From contig CACMQB010000007.1 of the NCBI GenBank assembly GCA_902615745.1, forward strand, positions 16,374 to 80,373: 64,000 nt of DNA, given 5' to 3'. Below, piece by piece: positions 20,300 to 29,443 of the stretch. The position numbers and the translations under genes are program-made. The stretch comes from an uncultured Alphaproteobacteria bacterium. Lineage in GTDB: Bacteria; Pseudomonadota; Alphaproteobacteria; HIMB59; GCA-002718135. The first letter of the stretch is position 1. Each line of letters starts with the position of its first letter. Below the pieces are notes generated by a model, which made no database searches, was not told the origin of the DNA, and saw only the letters and a program-made list of their open reading frames with translations.

Positions 20300-20396
20300 T
20301 TGTCCTCCCTTATAATTGAACAAAAACCTAAGATTTTTGTTCATAATTTCTAGAAATTTAACAAAAAACAAACTTAAGTTAATATATAAAAACATA

Positions 20397-20420
20397 TATA
20401 ACGTTTTAATTCAACGTATA
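20397..20420. promoter_or_regulatory. Imperfect palindrome in divergent transporter intergenic region (operator candidate)
   Basis: TATAACGTT-TTAATTC-AACGTATA between the divergent SBP and permease genes. Confidence 0.3.
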
Positions 20421-20500
20421 AATTATTAATTTTAGCTTACATGTTGACCTAATTTAGACAAAACTTTAAGAATTAAGATTGTATCTTTAAGGAGGGTAAT

Positions 20501-21499
20501 ATTAGTAGAATTCATCCAATATTTAGAACAATTTTGTTAAGGCTTAGCCTTGGTCTTGTTACAGTTTTTGCATTTTCGGTAATAATATTTAGTACATTCT
20601 CTTTTTTACCGGGAGACTTTGCCACGGAAATATTAGGTCAAAGTGCAACAAAATCTGCAGTAAAAGCCCTAAGAGCAGAATTGGGTTTAGATAAACCTCC
20701 AGTAACAAGATATTTTGATTGGTTAGGAAATGTTTTTCAAGGAGATTTTGGTAGTTCTTTCTCTGGAAGATCTAAAGTTCAAGGGGATCAAGGTGATAGG
20801 TCTAGAGAAGTTGTTGGTTTAATTGTCCCCAGATTAAAGAATACATTATTTTTAACAGGGGTTGCCGCCATGTTGGCTATTCCTCTATCTTTAATCTTAG
20901 GTATCTCAGCAGCATTATACAGAAACTCCTATTATGATAGGTCAGCAACTGGAGTTAGCTTAGTAACCGTATCTTCACCAGAATTTTTTACAGCCTATAT
21001 TTTTATTCTTTTACTAGCGACACTGTTTCCAGTTTTTCCAACTATTTCTAATGTGGATGAAGCTTCAACTTTGGCTGAAAGATTTTATAGGACTGCTCTT
21101 CCAGTTTTTACTTTGACATTAATTACCATGGGTCACATGATGAGAATGACAAGGTCAGCGATAATAAATATCTTATCAAGTGAATATATTGAAATGGCAA
21201 AATTATCGGGAGCTTCTAGATACGAGGTAATTGTTAAACACGCACTTCCAAATGCTTGGGCACCTATTTCTCAAGTAATTGCAATAAACTTAGCTTATAT
21301 GTTGATTGGCTCAGTTGTTGTTGAATATGTTTTTAACTATCAAGGTATTGGTAGATTGATGGTCGGATCAGTCTATAATCGAGATTTACCCGTTGTTCAA
21401 GCTTGTGCATTAATTTTTGCATCAACATATGTAATATTAAATTTAATTGCTGACTTGATCGGAATTATTTCTAATCCAAGGTTACTATATCCCAAATGA
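20501..21499 (+). CDS. ABC transporter permease, DppB/OppB type (start uncertain: ORF track uses TTG at 20534; strong SD AAGGAGGG precedes in-frame ATT at 20501)
   Basis: Binding-protein-dependent permease: FLPGDFATEILGQSATKSAVKALRAELGLDKPP, EYIEMAKLSGASRYEVIVKHALPNAWAP. Confidence 0.85.
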   Translation: MSRIHPIFRTILLRLSLGLVTVFAFSVIIFSTFSFLPGDFATEILGQSATKSAVKALRAELGLDKPPVTRYFDWLGNVFQGDFGSSFSGRSKVQGDQGDRSREVVGLIVPRLKNTLFLTGVAAMLAIPLSLILGISAALYRNSYYDRSATGVSLVTVSSPEFFTAYIFILLLATLFPVFPTISNVDEASTLAERFYRTALPVFTLTLITMGHMMRMTRSAIINILSSEYIEMAKLSGASRYEVIVKHALPNAWAPISQVIAINLAYMLIGSVVVEYVFNYQGIGRLMVGSVYNRDLPVVQACALIFASTYVILNLIADLIGIISNPRLLYPK

Positions 21500-22416
21500 G
21501 CGAAAATTTATCTTATTCTGCAAAAAGTGAAGTTGCAAATTTAATTAAAAGAAGAACTAGATTAGAAAGATTAAAAATTGCCTTATCAAAAGCTCCAATC
21601 TCAGCTTGGTTTGGTATGATTGTACTATTTATATATTTTTTTGCTGCAATATTTGCTCCCTTTATTGCTCCACATGGAGAAGCAGAAATATTCCCAGTAG
21701 CTTATGCTCCTTGGGGTGATGGTCATATATTTGGTACTGATCAAATTGGAAGAGATATTTTTTCTCGCATTATCTATGCTGCAAGAAATACAATTGGTAT
21801 TTGTTTATTGGCTACTTTTATTGCTTTAGGAATTGGAACAGTATTTGGAATTATAGCTGCTCTGGATAGAAGGTATTTAGATCAGCTATTAAGTAGAATA
21901 GTAGACACGCTTATGGCTATACCTGTAATGATTTTTACTTTTATACTTTTATCAGTTTTTGGACCTACTAATTTTAATTTAATTGTCATTTTAGGAATTT
22001 TGGAGTCAACTAGATTTTTTAGAATATCAAGATCAGTTGCTGTTGGTCAAGTTGTTCTAGAATATGTAGAGGTCGCGAGATTAAGAGGTGAAAATTTATC
22101 ATATATTATTTTCAGAGAAATACTTCCTAATATAGCTTCACCTTTGATTATTGAGTTTGGTTTAAGGTTCATATTTATAATTTTTACAATATCTAGTTTA
22201 AGTTTTTTAGGAATTGGCATTCAACCCCCTTCAGCAGATTGGGCATCAATGGTGAGGGAAAATGCAATACTTATTCAATATGCGCAATATGATATAACAG
22301 CAGGTTTAACACCATTAATTCCAGCTGCTGCAATTGCTTTACTTTGTGTATCAATTAATTTTGTTGTTGATTGGTATCTTTACATTACTAGCGGATTAAA
22401 AGATGACGTTAAATAA
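21496..22416 (+). CDS. ABC transporter permease, DppC/OppC type
   Basis: FGTDQIGRDIFSRIIYAARNTI, EYVEVARLRGENLSYIIFREILPNIASPLIIE, GIQPPSADWASM. Confidence 0.92.
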   Translation: MSENLSYSAKSEVANLIKRRTRLERLKIALSKAPISAWFGMIVLFIYFFAAIFAPFIAPHGEAEIFPVAYAPWGDGHIFGTDQIGRDIFSRIIYAARNTIGICLLATFIALGIGTVFGIIAALDRRYLDQLLSRIVDTLMAIPVMIFTFILLSVFGPTNFNLIVILGILESTRFFRISRSVAVGQVVLEYVEVARLRGENLSYIIFREILPNIASPLIIEFGLRFIFIIFTISSLSFLGIGIQPPSADWASMVRENAILIQYAQYDITAGLTPLIPAAAIALLCVSINFVVDWYLYITSGLKDDVK

Positions 22417-24016
22417 ATCAAAAGAACTCCTTCTTGAAATGAAAAATATCCATATTGATGGATTTTCAGATGAGAGATGGCATAAAATTTTAAAAGGTGT
22501 AGATTTGACTTTACACAGAGGAGAAATACTAGGATTAATTGGAGAGAGTGGTGCCGGAAAATCTACTATGGGTAAAGCTGCAATGGGCTATACCCAACCA
22601 GGTTGTAAGATTATAAAGGGAGAAATTAATTTTAATGGCATAGACCTCGCTAAACTAACTGAATTTGAAAAGAGAAAAATTTGGGGAACTAAAATATCTT
22701 ATGTTGCTCAATCAGCAGCAGCATCTTTTAATCCTGCTCATAGATTAATGGAGCAAACAATAAGTGCTGCTAATAGATTAAAGATAAATCCAACGGATGT
22801 ATTAAAAAAAGATGCAGTTCAACTTTATGAATCACTACAGCTTCCAGATGCGGAAAATATAGGAGATAGATACCCGCATCAAGTATCTGGAGGGCAACTA
22901 CAAAGAATAATGACTGCAATGGCTATGTCCCCAAGACCAGAGTTAATTATATTTGATGAGCCAACAACAGCTTTAGATGTAACAACTCAAGTTGAAGTAT
23001 TATCTGCTATGAGATCTATAGTAGATAAATTTAATACAGCAGCAATTTATATTACTCATGATTTAGCCGTAGTTGCGCAAATGGCTGATAGAATAAAAGT
23101 TTTGCGATACGGTGAAGAAGTTGAAGAAGCTGAAACAAGAGATATGCTATCAAACCCAAAAGAAGAATACACCAAATCTCTATGGTCGGTAAGATCACTG
23201 ATCAAGCCTGAAGAAACAAATGAAGATTATATGTTGTCTATTAAAAATATTGATGCAGCATATGGCTCATCAAAGGTCTTACACAATGTTTCTATAGATA
23301 TTCCTAAAGGTAAAACAGTAGCTATAGTTGGTGAAAGTGGATCAGGAAAATCAACAACAGCAAGAGTAATTACAGGCTTACTTCCTCAATTAAAAGGAGA
23401 AATAATTTTTGATGGAAAAAAATTGTCTCCAAAACTTGAGCAAAGGTCAAAAGAAGAATTAAGAAGAATTCAAATAATTTTTCAAATGCCTGACACTGCA
23501 ATGAACCCTCGTCAAACTGTTGATGAAATTATAGGGAGGCCAATAGAATTTTATCAAGGTATAAAAGGGAAAGAAAGAGAAGCAAAAGTTATTGAATTAT
23601 TAAAAATGATTGAGCTAGATGAAACTTTTTTAGATAGATTACCATCCGAATTATCTGGAGGTCAAAAACAGAGAATATGCATTGCAAGAGCTTTAGCGGC
23701 TAACCCAGATTTAATTATTTGTGATGAAGTGACATCAGCGCTAGATCAAATTGTTCAAGAAGGAATATTAAAATTACTGCAAAAATTACAAAAAGAGCTT
23801 GGTGTAACTTATATTTTTATTACTCATGATATTGCAACAGTTAAAGCAATTTCAGATGAAATAGTTGTTATGTATCAAGGTGAGGTAGTGGAACAGGGTT
23901 TGAAAAGTAAAATTTTAAATCCACCATATCCTGATTATACAGAACTTTTATTGTCTTCAGTACCAGAAATGGATCCTGATTGGCTAACCAATCTTTTGAA
24001 TAAAAGATCTTCCTAG
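22403..24016 (+). CDS. Peptide-type ABC transporter ATP-binding protein, fused double-ATPase (DppD-DppF type)
   Basis: Two Walker A motifs (GESGAGKST, GESGSGKST) and two ABC signatures (VSGGQLQR, LSGGQKQR) in one 537-aa ORF. Confidence 0.93.
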   Translation: MTLNKSKELLLEMKNIHIDGFSDERWHKILKGVDLTLHRGEILGLIGESGAGKSTMGKAAMGYTQPGCKIIKGEINFNGIDLAKLTEFEKRKIWGTKISYVAQSAAASFNPAHRLMEQTISAANRLKINPTDVLKKDAVQLYESLQLPDAENIGDRYPHQVSGGQLQRIMTAMAMSPRPELIIFDEPTTALDVTTQVEVLSAMRSIVDKFNTAAIYITHDLAVVAQMADRIKVLRYGEEVEEAETRDMLSNPKEEYTKSLWSVRSLIKPEETNEDYMLSIKNIDAAYGSSKVLHNVSIDIPKGKTVAIVGESGSGKSTTARVITGLLPQLKGEIIFDGKKLSPKLEQRSKEELRRIQIIFQMPDTAMNPRQTVDEIIGRPIEFYQGIKGKEREAKVIELLKMIELDETFLDRLPSELSGGQKQRICIARALAANPDLIICDEVTSALDQIVQEGILKLLQKLQKELGVTYIFITHDIATVKAISDEIVVMYQGEVVEQGLKSKILNPPYPDYTELLLSSVPEMDPDWLTNLLNKRSS

Positions 24017-24035
24017 TAAATCTATATTTTAAATA

Positions 24036-24305
24036 ATGAATATATTTAAATTTTTACTTAATTTTTTTTCTAGCAAAGAAAATAGAATAGATAATCTAGA
24101 GGCAAAAAATATAATGATAATTGAGAACAATTTTAATAAAGATAGTTTAACATTAGGTTCTATTTACAAAGTAAATCAAAATATAAAACTAAAAAATTTT
24201 AAAAATAAAATTCTTGAAGACAACTTAACAATAGTAGTTACTGACAATAAAGGTAAAACTATTGGATATATTTCTAAAAAAGAGATAGATAATATCAATA
24301 AATGA
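24036..24305 (+). CDS. Small hypothetical protein (89 aa) inside the transporter/oxidoreductase operon
   Basis: Uninterrupted ORF filling the gap between the ABC ATPase and SDR genes, abutting the SDR start (24302); no family recognised. Confidence 0.6.
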   Translation: MNIFKFLLNFFSSKENRIDNLEAKNIMIIENNFNKDSLTLGSIYKVNQNIKLKNFKNKILEDNLTIVVTDNKGKTIGYISKKEIDNINK

Positions 24306-25084
24306 AAATAAACTTGAGTAAAAAAAATTATGTAATCTCTGCTGGCGCAGATGGTTTAGGTTTTGCAATAGCAAATAAAATAATCAATTCAGGTGGTAAA
24401 GTATATTTATCTGATATAAATAAATCAAAAATTGATAAAATAAATTCAAATAAAAAATATTATAATAAAATATTTGCTCAACATTTAGACTGCACTAATC
24501 CAAAAGACATTAAAGAATATTTTAATTCCCTAAAAAACTTAAAAAAAATTGATGGATTAATAAATAATATAGGCATTGCAGGACCTACAAAGTATCTCCA
24601 GAATATTTCTATTGATGAATGGGATAACACAATTAAAACTAATCTAAGTTCACATTTTTATTATACTAAATTTGCAATTCCTCTTTTAAAAAAAACTAAA
24701 AGGGCATCAATAATTAATTTATCTTCAACTGCTGGTTTATTTGGGTATGCACAACGTTCACCATATACATCAAGTAAATGGGCAATAATTGGATTAACTA
24801 AAACACTAGCTGTTGAGCTCGGAAAATTTAAAATACGAGTAAATGCAATTTGTCCAGGTGCAGTGAATGGCGATAGAATGGACAGAGTAATAAATGCAAA
24901 AGCTAAATTAATTAAATCAACAAGCAAAAAAGTAAGAAAAGAATTAGAATCAATGGTTTCATTGAATACATTTGTAAACAAGGAAGATATTGCATCAATG
25001 GCTTTATTTTTATTGAGCGATGCCTCAGAAAATGTATCTGGTCAAATTATGACTGTTGATGGGAATACTGAAAGAATGAATTAG
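24302..25084 (+). CDS. Short-chain dehydrogenase/reductase (SDR)
   Basis: ISAGADGLGFAIA nucleotide-binding region, NNIGIAGP, SPYTSSKWAIIGLTK (YxxxK), SGQIMTVDGN. Confidence 0.92.
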   Translation: MKINLSKKNYVISAGADGLGFAIANKIINSGGKVYLSDINKSKIDKINSNKKYYNKIFAQHLDCTNPKDIKEYFNSLKNLKKIDGLINNIGIAGPTKYLQNISIDEWDNTIKTNLSSHFYYTKFAIPLLKKTKRASIINLSSTAGLFGYAQRSPYTSSKWAIIGLTKTLAVELGKFKIRVNAICPGAVNGDRMDRVINAKAKLIKSTSKKVRKELESMVSLNTFVNKEDIASMALFLLSDASENVSGQIMTVDGNTERMN

Positions 25085-26685
25085 TGGATAACAACGCTGA
25101 TTACATCATTGTTGGTGCAGGGTCAGCAGGTTGTGTTTTAGCTAACAGATTGTCTTCACAATCAAAGAATTCCGTAATTTTATTAGAAGCTGGCCCATCA
25201 AGTAAAACCTGGAAAGTTGATATGCCAAGTGCACTTTTATATGCAATGCATGACCCAAAATATAATTGGAAATATTATACGGAGCCTGAACCGTTTCTAA
25301 ATAATAGATCTTTATATTGTCCAAGAGGTAAAATGATCGGGGGATGCTCTTCGCATAACGGAATGGTTTTCGCTAGAGGTCATAAAGAGGATTTTGATAG
25401 ATGGTCTTCAAGTGGTTTAACTAATTGGTCATATGAAAAAGTTTTACCTTTTTTTAAAAAATTAGAAACTTGGTCTCATGATAGTAATATAAGAGGTAAA
25501 GAGGGGCCATTAAAAGTAAATAAATCAAACATAGATAAAAAATACCCTCTATTTAAAAAAGTTTTAGAAGCTGCACAAGAAGCTGGATATAAAATATTTA
25601 ATGACTCTAACAGTATTGATAAGGAAGGTTTTGGAACTTTTGATGTAACAATAAACAAAGGTGTAAGACAAAGTGTTGCTAAGGCATATTTAGAGCCAAT
25701 CCAAAATAGAAAAAATCTAAGAATAATAAATAATATTGATGTTAAAAAAATTCTTTTTAAAAATAAAACTGCAATTGGCGTTGAAACGATTAAAAAAAAT
25801 ATAACCAATAGTTATTTAGCCAATAAAGAAGTTATACTTTGTGCTGGTTCAATTAATTCACCTAAAATTCTTCAATTATCCGGAATAGGTAATGAAACGT
25901 ATCTTAAAAGCTTGGGAATAGAAGTAATTAATAATTTAGTTGGGGTGGGAGAAAATTTACAAGATCATTTAGAGATGTATATTCAATATAAATCTAAAAA
26001 AAATGAAACATTACATTCTTTAGCAACAAATTTTCTATATCAAGCAATAGAAGGATCAAAATGGTTTTTATTTAAAAAAGGTAGGTTAGCAAACTCACAC
26101 TTAGAGTTAGGAGGTTTTGTTAAATCTGACAAATCATATAATCACCCAAACCTACAATTTCATTTTTTTCCCTACTTAGTTATTAATCATGGTTTAGAAA
26201 ATCCTAATTTTGAAGCTTTTCAATTTCATGTTTGTCCAAATAGACCAAAAAGTAGGGGGTTTGTTAAAATTAAAACAAATAACTATAAAGATGATCCTAA
26301 AATACAATTTAATTATCTTAAGCATGAAGACGATTTAAAACAAATGAGAGAAGGTGTAGGAATTGCTAAAAAAATTTTGTCTCAAAAAGCACTTAAAGAA
26401 TATGTTGGCACAGAAATTAGGCCTGGGAAGAATGTATCTAATCAAAATGAATTAGATGAAGTTATTAAAAATACATCTGAATCTGCGTATCATCCGTCAT
26501 GCACAAATAAAATGGGTGAGGACAAAACTTCAGTTGTAGACCAAGACCTAAGGGTTCATGGAATTCAAAATTTAAGAGTTGTTGATGCTTCTGTAATGCC
26601 AGATATTGTTAGTGCTAATTTAAATGCAACAACTATTATGATTGCTGAAAAAGCTTACGACCAAATAAATAGTACCGTTAGTTAG
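25084..26685 (+). CDS. GMC family FAD-dependent oxidoreductase (choline dehydrogenase-like)
   Basis: DYIIVGAGSAGCVLANRLS, GGCSSHNGMVFARG, LCAGSINSPKILQLSGIG, C-terminal VVDASVMPDIVSANLNATTIMIAEKA. Confidence 0.93.
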   Translation: MDNNADYIIVGAGSAGCVLANRLSSQSKNSVILLEAGPSSKTWKVDMPSALLYAMHDPKYNWKYYTEPEPFLNNRSLYCPRGKMIGGCSSHNGMVFARGHKEDFDRWSSSGLTNWSYEKVLPFFKKLETWSHDSNIRGKEGPLKVNKSNIDKKYPLFKKVLEAAQEAGYKIFNDSNSIDKEGFGTFDVTINKGVRQSVAKAYLEPIQNRKNLRIINNIDVKKILFKNKTAIGVETIKKNITNSYLANKEVILCAGSINSPKILQLSGIGNETYLKSLGIEVINNLVGVGENLQDHLEMYIQYKSKKNETLHSLATNFLYQAIEGSKWFLFKKGRLANSHLELGGFVKSDKSYNHPNLQFHFFPYLVINHGLENPNFEAFQFHVCPNRPKSRGFVKIKTNNYKDDPKIQFNYLKHEDDLKQMREGVGIAKKILSQKALKEYVGTEIRPGKNVSNQNELDEVIKNTSESAYHPSCTNKMGEDKTSVVDQDLRVHGIQNLRVVDASVMPDIVSANLNATTIMIAEKAYDQINSTVS

Positions 26686-26705
26686 ATAGATAAAATCCAA
26701 TTTAA

Positions 26706-26885
26706 TTAGATCGTTTTTCTTCTAAGAGTCCAACCGTATCTTTCGCTGTAGTATGCTTCGATACCATCAGCAAGATTAAGGTCATAATTTGAGTCTATAG
26801 ATCCTTCAAGAACCTTTTTCTCAATAGAACTCTGCTCTAGGCTTTCTTTTTGGTTATTAATATTTTCTGTTAATTTACTATTCAT
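26706..26885 (-). CDS. Candidate small protein, 59 aa (not in supplied ORF track)
   Basis: Manual translation: MNSKLTENINNQKESLEQSSIEKKVLEGSIDSNYDLNLADGIEAYYSERYGWTLRRKTI*; occupies most of the only ~300-bp intergenic gap, divergent from the downstream regulator. Confidence 0.5.
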   Translation of the reverse strand: MNSKLTENINNQKESLEQSSIEKKVLEGSIDSNYDLNLADGIEAYYSERYGWTLRRKTI

Positions 26886-26993
26886 ATTTACAGATTTTAC
26901 AAATACATAATAAAATAAAAAAAAACTAGAGTTTTTCTTAGTTTTAATGTAAAGAAAATTACTTTGAATTTATTATTTTTGTAAATTTTGTAA

Positions 26994-28433
26994 ATGAATA
27001 TTGAATCTGACATAAATTTTGGCCCAAGGTTAAAAAAACAAAGGATAAGTAAAGGTTTTTCACAAGCTGAATTATCAAAAACTATTGGTATATCTGCTAG
27101 TTATTTAAATTTAATTGAAAGTGGAAAAAGAAAAATACCACTTTCCTTACTAATTAAAGCAGCTGATAAATTAGATTTATCAATTAAAGACTTCTCAACA
27201 GAATCTAGCAAACGACTTCTTTCAGACGTAATGGATGTTTTAAGTAATGAAATTTTTGATGATTTAAAGATAACCAATCACGACACAAGTGACTTTATTG
27301 GTTCAAATCCTAACATAGCTAAAGCATTACTGACAATAAATGATTCTTTTAAAAGTTTTAAAGAAGATATGCAAAATCGACTTGAAACGATGGATGTCAA
27401 TGCAAATCAAATTGAAAAACCAACAAGACTACCTGTAGAAATTGTTTCAGATATTCTTCAAGAAAATAAAAATTACTTCCATGATTTAGAAGTAAGTTCT
27501 GAAAATCTAAGAAAAGAAATAGGTCTTGAAACTGGACCTAACATTGGTTCTGGATCTAAATTATCACTTTATCTTAAAGAAAAACATGGAATTGAAGTTA
27601 AAATAGTAACCATAAACGAAGATGAAAAAATAGTTAAAAGATTTGATGAAAATTCAAAGATTTTTTATCTTTCTGAAATGTTAACGTATACATCAAGAAA
27701 CTTTCATTTAGCATCACAAGTTGCTTATTTAGAGGCTAATGATGTTATCAATAAAGTTATTAAAGATAATAACGTCGAATCAGAAGAAGTAGAACCTTTG
27801 CTTAAACTATCTTTACTAAATTATTATGCTGCTGCTTTTATGATGCCTTATAACGATTTTTTAAAGAGTGCTAAATTACATAAATATGATGTAGAAATTT
27901 TGATGCATCATTATGCTTGTAGTTTTGAACAAGTTACACATAGATTAACAAATCTTCAAAGACCTGGAAACGAAGGAGTGCCATTTCATTTTTTAAAAAC
28001 TGATATTGCTGGAAATGTCTCAAAGCGATTTTCTTTATCTGGTATTCATATACCAAGACATGGAGGTTCTTGTCCTAGATGGAATGTTTATACTGCTTTT
28101 TTAAATCCTGGAAAAATTCATCCTCAAATATCTAAAATGCCAGATGGACGAGTATATTTTTGTATCGCAAGAGCTTTTGAGAAAGGAATTGAAAAACATG
28201 GAATGCCTAAAAGCTTTGTTTCGATTGGTTTAGGTTGTGATATGAAATACGCTAAAGATCTAATTTATTCTGAAGGAATTGATCTAAATAATAAAAAATT
28301 ACAAATGCCAATTGGAGTTTCTTGTAGGATATGTCCTAGAGTGGAATGTCAGCAAAGAGCTTTTCCTCCAATTGATAAAGAACTTAAATTAGATATTAAA
28401 TATAGAGGGACATCACCATACGTTACAATTTAG
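26994..28433 (+). CDS. XRE-family transcriptional regulator with IrrE/ImmA-like and DUF2083 domains (short-chain fatty acyl-CoA regulator ScfR/RamB-like)
   Basis: HTH LKKQRISKGFSQAELSKTIGISASYLNLIESGKRKIP; C-terminal SCPRWNVYTAF and GVSCRICPRVECQQRAFPP Cys-rich region. Confidence 0.87.
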   Translation: MNIESDINFGPRLKKQRISKGFSQAELSKTIGISASYLNLIESGKRKIPLSLLIKAADKLDLSIKDFSTESSKRLLSDVMDVLSNEIFDDLKITNHDTSDFIGSNPNIAKALLTINDSFKSFKEDMQNRLETMDVNANQIEKPTRLPVEIVSDILQENKNYFHDLEVSSENLRKEIGLETGPNIGSGSKLSLYLKEKHGIEVKIVTINEDEKIVKRFDENSKIFYLSEMLTYTSRNFHLASQVAYLEANDVINKVIKDNNVESEEVEPLLKLSLLNYYAAAFMMPYNDFLKSAKLHKYDVEILMHHYACSFEQVTHRLTNLQRPGNEGVPFHFLKTDIAGNVSKRFSLSGIHIPRHGGSCPRWNVYTAFLNPGKIHPQISKMPDGRVYFCIARAFEKGIEKHGMPKSFVSIGLGCDMKYAKDLIYSEGIDLNNKKLQMPIGVSCRICPRVECQQRAFPPIDKELKLDIKYRGTSPYVTI

Positions 28434-29441
28434 CTAAATTTTAACTAACATTTTACCTAAATTTTTACCATTCAGTAGATCTATAAATGCTTTTGGGGCA
28501 TTTTCTATATTTTCATAAATTGTTTCTTTAAACTTTATTTTTCCTTCGGATAGCCAATTTTGCATATCAGTTTCAAAAGGCTCATTATCATTTTCATGAT
28601 CAAAAATTAAAAAACCTTTTATAGTTAATCTTTTTACTAATACGTGAGCCATATTTTTTAGTCCAGCAGGTGCAGAAGTTGAATTCATTTGAGATATTCT
28701 TCCACAAATAATAATTCTTCCAAAATTTTTCATTCGAAAAATTGCAGACTCTAAAAAATCACCTCCTACATTATCAAAGTATAAGTCAAATCCTTCAGGA
28801 CAAATTTCTTTTAAGTGAACAACAAGGTTATCAATTTTTTTATAATTAAATGCTACATCAACATTTAATTCATTTTTTAACCAATCAACTTTTTCATCTG
28901 ATCCAGTACTAGCATATACTTTGCATCCTAAATTTTTTGCAATTTGACAAACTGTTGAACCAACACTTCCACCTGCTGAAGATACAAGAATACTTTGTCC
29001 TTTTTGTATATTCCCATGATTAAAAAGACCAATATATGCAGTTTGCCCTGTCATTCCTAAAGGCCCAAGATAAGTTTGCAATGGAAGATTGGAATTTTTT
29101 ATTTTTTTTAAATCACCACCTTTGCAAACGAAGTTATCTCTCATTCCTAAATTACTGAAAACAACATCTCCTTCTTTAAATTGTGAATCTTTTGATTTTT
29201 GGACTGACCCAATTGCATAGCCTTCCATTTCCTCGCCTAGTAAAAAGGGTGGTTTATAATTTTTACGTTCTGTCATCCTTGCTCTCATATACGGATCAAC
29301 AGATATCCATGAATTAAGAACATGAATATTATTTGTTTCATCTAATTCTAAAGTTTTAGATTTAATTTCAAAATCTTCTTCTTTAGGTAACCCAGTTGGT
29401 ATATAATTTTTTAAAGCTACATATTTTGAGATTATTGTCAT
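28434..29441 (-). CDS. NADP-dependent MDR oxidoreductase (prostaglandin reductase/CurA-like)
   Basis: DPYMRARM, LGPLGMTGQTAYIGLF, SSAGGSVGSTVCQIAKNLGCKVYASTGSDEK, FDLYFDNVGGDFLESA. Confidence 0.9.
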   Translation of the reverse strand: MTIISKYVALKNYIPTGLPKEEDFEIKSKTLELDETNNIHVLNSWISVDPYMRARMTERKNYKPPFLLGEEMEGYAIGSVQKSKDSQFKEGDVVFSNLGMRDNFVCKGGDLKKIKNSNLPLQTYLGPLGMTGQTAYIGLFNHGNIQKGQSILVSSAGGSVGSTVCQIAKNLGCKVYASTGSDEKVDWLKNELNVDVAFNYKKIDNLVVHLKEICPEGFDLYFDNVGGDFLESAIFRMKNFGRIIICGRISQMNSTSAPAGLKNMAHVLVKRLTIKGFLIFDHENDNEPFETDMQNWLSEGKIKFKETIYENIENAPKAFIDLLNGKNLGKMLVKI

Positions 29442-29443
29442 AA

